From NCBI GenBank assembly GCA_003641405.1, contig QNAF01000069.1, positions 1 through 10,480 on the forward strand: a stretch of 10,480 nt of DNA, written 5' to 3'. Positions 5,675-10,480 of this stretch are shown here, piece after piece (within the stretch, counting starts at the first letter, position 1; every line of letters starts with the position of its first letter). Position numbers and translations under genes: made by a program. The notes below the pieces were generated by a model. The model searched no databases and had not been told where the DNA came from. It saw only the letters and a list, made by a program, of their open reading frames with translations. Source of the DNA: Candidatus Zixiibacteriota bacterium. GTDB lineage: Bacteria > Zixibacteria > MSB-5A5 > GN15 > FEB-12.

Positions 5675-7660
5675 TTAGTTGACCTCGAATATTATATCGT
5701 TGAGGCTCTCCTGAGCCTCTTCGTCGTTGGGCTCACACTTGAGATACTTGCGATACCATTCAATAGCATTCTTGTAGTCACTATTTGTGTCACCTGTCTT
5801 ATCAACGGCCCTGAGATGATAACACTGTGCAACCCATTTGACAAGTGCTGGATCAGCACACGCTCCGTTAGTTTTAGAAAAGCACTGGTAAGCATCAGTC
5901 AAGTATCCAAGAGCCTTGGAATAGCTCTTGTTACAGAGGCCGCCGAAATAAGCATAGCCAAGTGACTTCTTGGCCTGACAATTATCCGGAGTCAGTGCCA
6001 GCAGACGTTCAAAGTACTGAACTCCGTTGGTGCAATCTTCCAACTGGTAGAGATACGTGTTGGCTATACGCAGGATAACCGTAGTGTCGTTCGGGACATA
6101 CTCCAGGAATCTATCCATATAGCTGATTGCGATTTCATTGTAGTTCTTGTTGGGATCAACACCACCGGCAGACTCGACAAACTCTTCCTCTTCCTCGAAC
6201 TCCTCATCCTCATCTTCACCGGCATTACCGGCGATATTCAGGGCGCACAAACCGGCATTCTTGTAGATACTCACAGAATTGCTGTCAATGCCGAGTGCGA
6301 TGCGAAGGTCATAGTACTCAATCGCCTGACCGTAGCTTTTCAGGCTATGGTAGGCCACCGCCACATTTTGAAGAACACGCTTTTGCTCAGGATGATCCTC
6401 CAGTGACTTCTTGTAGTATTTGACCGCCTTGGAGAACTGTTTGGGTTTGCAGTAATAGTACGAATCACCAAGCAACTGGTACAGTTCCGCGTCCCTGATG
6501 GAGGATTTGTATTCTTCGTCCTGCTGTTCAACCCATTCAATGTGCTTCAGAAGCATCTCTGCGGACCGGTCATAGTTCCTGATCCCCCAGAGCGACTTCC
6601 CGAAGTAGAAGTAAATGTCTCTGGGCTCCATGGGGATACTGAGAACTTTCTCAAAGTACGGAGCGGCATCTTCGAAACCATTGATGCTGGCGTACGCCAT
6701 CGCCAATTCGAAGAAGACCCGGGCATTGGACGAGTCGGGCTGGATATCTGTCAATTGAAGATACTTCTTATACGACCCGATAGCGTCCATGAATCGCGCT
6801 TTTCTCTCAGTGCGCTGACGACTGGAACGCGCCGCCTTATAGTATATCCCTCCGGCGCGGTTCCATGCGGGAGCATACGTGCTGTCCTTTGAGAGTACAA
6901 TACTGAGTTTCTCAATGGCACAGTTATAGTCTTTCAGCTCAAGACAGGCTTCCGCCCAGTGGAAATAGACTTCAGTGGATGCGGTATCGATCTGTAAAGC
7001 CTTCTCGTACTCAATGATAGCAAGACCGGGAACGCCCTGGTAAAAGTTGGCATCGCCCAGGTTTATATGAAACTCTGCATTCTGCTTGGCATTGGCTGCA
7101 ATTAAGGAGTCAATAGCTCTCTGCCGCTCCTCATCGGTGCCGGGAGAGTTCCTCAAGTCCTTGATCTTTTTTTTCTCGCCAGTTTCGCTCTCAGCAAGCG
7201 CGCGACGGAAACAGCGATCAGCCTCCTCGTAGTCCTCCCGGGCAGAGGCCAGCAACCCGGCAGCATTCTCAAACACTGCCTTGAGATTCTTGGCCTTCTT
7301 CAGCCCGCGGTTAACAGCCTCACTGGCTTCCTCGTACAGACCCAGAGCTATCAGTGTGCGAGCATATAAGTGCAGGGATTCCCAGTGCTTACTCTTTTTG
7401 TCGAGAGCCAGTTCGAACTGGTCTTTCGCCTGGGTGTACTGCATCTGGTCATAGTGGAGTTTGCCGAGCAAGTAGTAGTTGAAGTAGAACGAATGATCTG
7501 CCTCAATCGCCGATTGCAGCAAACCAATTGCGCCCTGAATGTCACCGGACTCAATCGCCTGCTTAACCCTCTCATCGGGCTCCTGTGATAGAGTCGCAAG
7601 AGGTACTGTCGCGATCAGGATTGCGACAACGAATAATGTAATTAAAGTACGTTCTTTCAA
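5675..7660 (-). CDS. secreted TPR-repeat protein, first gene of the Ton operon
   Basis: About 661 residues, nearly all tetratricopeptide repeats. I take TTG 7660 as start: GGGGA lies 5 nt upstream, and it gives a clean signal peptide (KER, then LITLFVVAILIATVPLAT, cleavage near residue 25). An earlier in-frame TTG at 7696 would put extra polar residues in front and falls inside the predicted promoter. I can pick out about 13 TPR-like units between residues 55 and 645, for example AKDQFELALDKKSKHWES, AIIEYEKALQIDTASTEVYFHWA, AVKYYKKSLEDHPEQK and AIEWYRKYLKCEPNDEEA. One repeat is split by an acidic insert (EDEDEEFEEEEEF, about 482-494). The repeats suggest a periplasmic or outer-membrane-associated protein-protein scaffold, perhaps for ExbD/TonB. 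TPR genes next to exbB/exbD/tonB are known in FCB-type bacteria; the exact partner is inferred. Confidence 0.92.
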   Translation of the reverse strand: MKERTLITLFVVAILIATVPLATLSQEPDERVKQAIESGDIQGAIGLLQSAIEADHSFYFNYYLLGKLHYDQMQYTQAKDQFELALDKKSKHWESLHLYARTLIALGLYEEASEAVNRGLKKAKNLKAVFENAAGLLASAREDYEEADRCFRRALAESETGEKKKIKDLRNSPGTDEERQRAIDSLIAANAKQNAEFHINLGDANFYQGVPGLAIIEYEKALQIDTASTEVYFHWAEACLELKDYNCAIEKLSIVLSKDSTYAPAWNRAGGIYYKAARSSRQRTERKARFMDAIGSYKKYLQLTDIQPDSSNARVFFELAMAYASINGFEDAAPYFEKVLSIPMEPRDIYFYFGKSLWGIRNYDRSAEMLLKHIEWVEQQDEEYKSSIRDAELYQLLGDSYYYCKPKQFSKAVKYYKKSLEDHPEQKRVLQNVAVAYHSLKSYGQAIEYYDLRIALGIDSNSVSIYKNAGLCALNIAGNAGEDEDEEFEEEEEFVESAGGVDPNKNYNEIAISYMDRFLEYVPNDTTVILRIANTYLYQLEDCTNGVQYFERLLALTPDNCQAKKSLGYAYFGGLCNKSYSKALGYLTDAYQCFSKTNGACADPALVKWVAQCYHLRAVDKTGDTNSDYKNAIEWYRKYLKCEPNDEEAQESLNDIIFEVN

Positions 7661-7694
7661 GACTTTCCCCGTCTCTATCCAATAACAGTTTGCC

Positions 7695-7722
7695 AAGATA
7701 TGCCATTACCAAACCGTGTCAA
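7695..7722 (-). promoter_or_regulatory. sigma70-type promoter for the TPR-ExbB-ExbD-TonB operon
   Basis: On the minus strand TTGACA (7722-7717) and TATCTT (7700-7695) are 16 nt apart. The start of transcription would be near 7688, leaving a leader of about 28 nt before TTG 7660 with GGGGA in it. It lies between the small membrane protein gene and the TPR gene, so the operon can be expressed apart from the upstream genes. Confidence 0.55.
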
Positions 7723-7739
7723 GACATAAATTGCCGACA

Positions 7740-7949
7740 CTATCGGTGCAGGCTCTGCTCTACGACTGGAGTTCCTTTAGATGCCAGCATACCGTACACT
7801 CGATACCAAAAATAGCCTATTGCGGCAGTTCCAATTAGCATTCGTACGGCTTCCGGCAACAATCCGGCACTCTTCAATTCTACACATATCCCGGTGGCAA
7901 GGATGAATACCGCCGAGACAAAGTTGAGGATCCTTGTCGCTACAATCAT
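7740..7949 (-). CDS. small two-TM membrane protein of unknown function
   Basis: A 69-residue protein from ATG 7949, chosen because AGGAGGT sits 4-5 nt upstream; an earlier in-frame ATG at 7982 would place the ribosome site inside the gene. Two hydrophobic segments (about 5-24, NFVSAVFILATGICVEL, and 32-54, ending GYFWYRVYGML) are joined by a short loop with a Pro and one Glu, and the tail SKGTPVVEQSLHR is polar. No family is recognised. It lies 79 nt upstream of the TPR gene, but a promoter between them suggests at most partial co-transcription. It could be a small subunit of the neighbouring envelope complex or an unrelated stress-type membrane peptide. Confidence 0.65.
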   Translation of the reverse strand: MIVATRILNFVSAVFILATGICVELKSAGLLPEAVRMLIGTAAIGYFWYRVYGMLASKGTPVVEQSLHR

Positions 7950-7953
7950 AGTG

Positions 7954-7961
7954 ACCTCCTC
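7954..7961 (-). promoter_or_regulatory. near-consensus ribosome binding site of the small membrane protein
   Basis: Minus strand GAGGAGGT, 4 nt before ATG 7949. It is the closest match to the anti-Shine-Dalgarno sequence seen in the window and decides the start codon of this gene. Confidence 0.75.
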
Positions 7962-8197
7962 TACAATAAAATTACAACCCATCAGCCGTTTTCTTCCCTT
8001 CTATATCCCCAAGAAGCCCAAACGACTTGCCTTTATGTACTGGATATTGAGACAATATTGGTGCCGTCGGCTTAGACGACAATAAATGTCCGCACTAACT
8101 CTGTCTATGACAGCAGGTTACGAATGTGATGGGATTCAACTTAGCTGCGTCGGGACGCATCCTGTCGCATTATCTGCGCCGAAAAGAGCACTCTGAG
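7962..8197 (-). other. intergenic region between lipoprotein and small membrane protein
   Basis: About 236 nt without a supportable gene. Visible are short inverted repeats: TGCGT-CGGG-ACGCA (8146-8159), CTGTC-TAT-GACAG (8101-8113) and CTTCT-N9-AGAAG (7998-8016). None is followed by a T run on the minus strand, so no convincing terminator for the lipoprotein gene is seen, and no clear promoter for the small gene. Confidence 0.4.
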
Positions 8198-9469
8198 CTA
8201 TGGCTGTCCTGTAACTTGTTGATTGGTAGTACCTTCCGTTTCGTGTGGAGGCACGATTTCAGGTAGCCAGTCTAACCAAATTCGTATGGTCCTTGCGTCG
8301 ACCGCCATTAACCGGGCAAGCCCAACGTATGGCACAGATCTGCCACTGAAATCGAGGGCTGGGTAGAAGGAAACACTGCGAAGGATTCGCCGAACACCAT
8401 GAGAACCAGCTCCTGGAAGTGTAAGGACAGAACCACGACGCCACCGTGTTGTACAAGGGAGAACATTTATGGCTACGGCATTACCGGTTGAGTCTATTTT
8501 TGCTTCTGTCGAGTGACCAGTTTCGCTTAATATGCGAGCATTCGAAGACCGAACCTGACCATCCCAGGCTTTCTTTGGAACGGGCTTGGCCATCAAGCCT
8601 ACTGTATCAGAAAACAGACGAATCCGCATTTGGTCAAAAATCCCAAGATCAGCTGCCGAATCCGCTTTCAACGGATTGGTCGGATACTCTACTTCAGGAT
8701 AGAACGAGACCAGCAGGTAATTCCTCGATCGTATCGGCATCCCGGCAACAACCAGGGGTGAATATTGTCCTCTGCCAATTGCAGCCTGAAGCTGACCTGC
8801 GAATGCCGGACAGGTGGCAACCACTGATTCGATTGACACCACACCACCATCCTCATCAAGGTCAAGCCTGTAAAGAATGAACGGATGAGTATTTGAAGAT
8901 TGTCTGGACTTCGATTTATAGTGGTATGATGGAAAGTACTTAATTTCAGGCAGAACAACGTTGTTTAGCTCGAACGTCTCCCAATACAGATCCGTTTCGA
9001 TAACTGCTCGATTCCTTTGGACCGGGAACAACAACTCAGCAGTTGTGCCGAGTACGCCAATCTGAGCAATGACAGGGAGCTTCATCGCGGTTTTTCTGCC
9101 ATTTGCCACACCCGGTTCAAATTGCATGGTCCTCAGATCGTCACCGTAGCAGTTTGTGTAGAGACTATCCTCCTGCCTGATAGCCTCGACACTCACAACT
9201 TCACCTACCGAATCCACCGACATAATGAACTTGATCGAGCGTTTGGGTTCAGCCGATTGCTCACGGGAAATCGGAGTAAACCGGTACTCACCGATTGGAT
9301 ATGGCAATGCCATACCGTGAAAAAACCTGCGCGGCTCCATCACCAGCGGTGGTGCATTTTCCTGCTGTATTGATTCTTCAACAACCGGGGGGAAATATAA
9401 CGATCCCCCACAACTGGACAGAGCCAGCAATAGAACAACTAAACAGGCTAAAACCGAGAATGCTCTCAT
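8198..9469 (-). CDS. lipoprotein with three degenerate TonB C-terminal-like domains
   Basis: From ATG 9469 the protein has 423 residues and a clear lipoprotein signal: MRAF, a hydrophobic core, and lipobox LSSC with Cys20, so it should be lipid-anchored in the envelope. A GTG at 9484 could add five residues. Three parts look like weak TonB C-terminal folds (two strands around a D-x-x-G turn, then a hydrophobic strand with F/Y-x-P and G-x-x-x): about 77-138 (FIMSVDSVGEVVSVEAIR, then MQFEPGVANGRKTAMK), 197-256 (YRLDLDEDGGVVSIESV, then GQYSPLVVAGMPIRSR) and 321-389 (AKIDSTGNAVAINVL, then VSFYPALDFSGRSVPYV). Compare the real TonB here: VDLDGSVREAVIY and FKPAIQNGRPVRTW. It lacks a TonB membrane helix and Pro-rich linker, so it is not a transducer of the usual kind. 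It lies upstream of the small membrane protein on the same strand with a 248-nt gap. Confidence 0.88.
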   Translation of the reverse strand: MRAFSVLACLVVLLLALSSCGGSLYFPPVVEESIQQENAPPLVMEPRRFFHGMALPYPIGEYRFTPISREQSAEPKRSIKFIMSVDSVGEVVSVEAIRQEDSLYTNCYGDDLRTMQFEPGVANGRKTAMKLPVIAQIGVLGTTAELLFPVQRNRAVIETDLYWETFELNNVVLPEIKYFPSYHYKSKSRQSSNTHPFILYRLDLDEDGGVVSIESVVATCPAFAGQLQAAIGRGQYSPLVVAGMPIRSRNYLLVSFYPEVEYPTNPLKADSAADLGIFDQMRIRLFSDTVGLMAKPVPKKAWDGQVRSSNARILSETGHSTEAKIDSTGNAVAINVLPCTTRWRRGSVLTLPGAGSHGVRRILRSVSFYPALDFSGRSVPYVGLARLMAVDARTIRIWLDWLPEIVPPHETEGTTNQQVTGQP

Positions 9470-9493
9470 AACACCGATCCGCACACTATTTGT

Positions 9494-9522
9494 TTGCCGG
9501 ATGCTAAACGCACGCCTATACT
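9494..9522 (+). promoter_or_regulatory. candidate promoter for the flippase gene, overlapping its start
   Basis: TTGCCG (9494-9499) and TATACT (9517-9522) are 17 nt apart on the plus strand. The -10 box ends 1 nt before ATG 9524, so a transcript from it would begin near 9529-9530, at an in-frame GTG. Either translation is leaderless from GTG 9530 or this is a chance match and the true promoter lies further upstream in the lipoprotein gene. Confidence 0.25.
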
Positions 9523-9523
9523 G

Positions 9524-10480
9524 ATGACCGTGACTTCCTCAAACGCAACAAGTGTAAAAGAGCGTCTGGTCAAGAACGTCTGTGCTTCCTGGTCCGGGTA
9601 TGTTGGCCGCATCATCATAAGTTTCTTCTTTGTTCCTTACATCACATCCGTACTCGGTGACGCTCGCTACGGTATCTGGGTGATCGTTTTCCAGACTGTC
9701 AACTATTTTGCGCTGCTCGATCTCGGCCTGGAGAAAGCACTCATTCGCTTCGTATCCAAACATCTCAGCCAGCAGAGTTTCGACCGAATCAACCGCACAC
9801 TCAACACCACGTTCGGAATCAATCTCATTCTTGGCTCACTCATTATAGCAGGGGCCTGGCTAACGGCAACTTTTTTGTTTGGCTACTTCAAGATCGATGA
9901 CCCGGCTCTCGCAGCCGAAGGCAGCACGGCACTGATCATTATCGGCGTCTTCATGGGCATACGCTTTTACCTCCTCCCCTTCGCCGGAAGCCTGGTCGGA
10001 TTTCAACGTGCGGATGCTGCCGCCTGGCTGTTTGTGCTTGAGAACGTGCTCAGTGCGGCTGTCATGGTTTGCATGCTCGCATCCGGCTATGGACTGGTGG
10101 CACTTGCTGTCTCAATTGTAGTGACCAGCCTGTTTCGGCAGATCATTGCGATCATCTACACCAAACGTAAGTTCCCCGACATCAGGTTCAGCCTTGGTCT
10201 GGCAGATAAGAAAACTGCTCGCGAGTTATTCGACTACTCAAAAACGACGGTCGGCATCACTCTCGCCTGGCTGGTGATATTCAACACCGACACCGTTCTG
10301 CTGGGACTTATATCCTCTTCGGCACTCGCCGGTGTTTATGCCCCCGGTGGACAACTGATGCTTTACCTTCGCAGCCTCGTCCACGCCATCGCCACACCGT
10401 TGACATCTGCGATCTCGCATTGCGAAGCTACCGGCGACATGGACAGTGTGCGCCGCTTGTATCATCGCGGTCTCAAATAC
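9524..10480 (+). CDS. polysaccharide/oligosaccharide flippase, N-terminal part (runs off right edge)
   Basis: The frame is open from ATG 9524 to the right edge (319 codons); the C-terminus is missing. The protein is strongly hydrophobic with about eight membrane segments, near 26-45, 50-66, 97-120, 135-158, 167-187, 189-211, 243-262 and 264-290. The start (VGRIIISFFFVPYITSVLGDARYGIW, split over 27-52) and FALLDLGLEKALIRFVSKHL (62-81) are the typical opening of the Wzx/polysaccharide-transporter flippases of the MOP superfamily, as is the NTDTVLLG segment (254-261). Such proteins move lipid-linked sugars across the inner membrane for O-antigen, capsule or exopolysaccharide. A full-length member would have about 430-500 residues. 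No clear ribosome site precedes the ATG; GTG 9530 is an alternative start. It is divergent from the lipoprotein gene with only 54 nt between start codons. Confidence 0.9.
   Translation, partial: MTVTSSNATSVKERLVKNVCASWSGYVGRIIISFFFVPYITSVLGDARYGIWVIVFQTVNYFALLDLGLEKALIRFVSKHLSQQSFDRINRTLNTTFGINLILGSLIIAGAWLTATFLFGYFKIDDPALAAEGSTALIIIGVFMGIRFYLLPFAGSLVGFQRADAAAWLFVLENVLSAAVMVCMLASGYGLVALAVSIVVTSLFRQIIAIIYTKRKFPDIRFSLGLADKKTARELFDYSKTTVGITLAWLVIFNTDTVLLGLISSSALAGVYAPGGQLMLYLRSLVHAIATPLTSAISHCEATGDMDSVRRLYHRGLKY

Noticed and set aside
8035..8085. Small basic plus-strand peptide (16 codons, Trp/Arg rich)
   Set aside because: It has no ribosome site or promoter and could easily arise by chance in the intergenic region.
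8146..8159. Hairpin TGCGT-CGGG-ACGCA as terminator of the lipoprotein gene
   Set aside because: The stem is only 5 bp and no T run follows on the minus strand.
9539..9763. 74-codon minus-strand frame
   Set aside because: It is opposite the start of the flippase gene, whose plus-strand frame is clearly the coding one.

Overview
The window reads as chromosome from an uncultured-type Gram-negative bacterium at medium GC. It has TonB-family energisation, a lipoprotein with a lipobox, and Sec-type signal peptides, so there is an outer membrane. The ExbB-ExbD-ExbD-TonB order, the long TonB cytoplasmic start with an FELKxxYQxNF-type segment and the TPR partner genes resemble the FCB superphylum (for example Zixibacteria or relatives). 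That placement is inference; no marker gene here fixes it.

Layout, mostly minus strand. (1) 1-1133: N-terminal 377 codons of a Ski2/Hel308-like SF2 helicase, running off the left edge. Just upstream, 1194-1397 encodes a 67-residue cysteine-rich protein whose cysteine spacing matches the C-terminal tail of B12-dependent ribonucleotide reductase. A TTGACA-N17-TATCTT promoter lies in front of it, and a possible 21-codon coupling ORF lies between it and the helicase. (2) 1558-1584: intrinsic terminator closing the large minus-strand operon. (3) 7660 down to 1618: an energisation operon, in transcription order a secreted 661-residue TPR protein, a 415-residue four-TM protein of unknown family, ExbB, a short ExbD, a longer ExbD, and TonB. 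A TTGACA-N16-TATCTT promoter sits in front of the TPR gene. (4) 7740-7949: a 69-residue two-TM protein with a near-perfect ribosome binding site. (5) 8198-9469: a lipoprotein that appears to hold three degenerate TonB C-terminal-like domains. (6) 9524-10480, plus strand: N-terminal 319 residues of a polysaccharide/oligosaccharide flippase, divergent from the lipoprotein and running off the right edge.

Functionally, regions 3-5 look like an envelope machine. ExbB and the two ExbDs use the proton gradient to drive TonB across the periplasm. The TPR protein and the four-TM protein are probably accessory or scaffold parts. The lipoprotein may be a related component with a diverged TonB fold. No TonB-dependent receptor is present in the window, so the cargo is unknown. 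No tRNA, rRNA, CRISPR array, insertion sequence or phage gene was seen.
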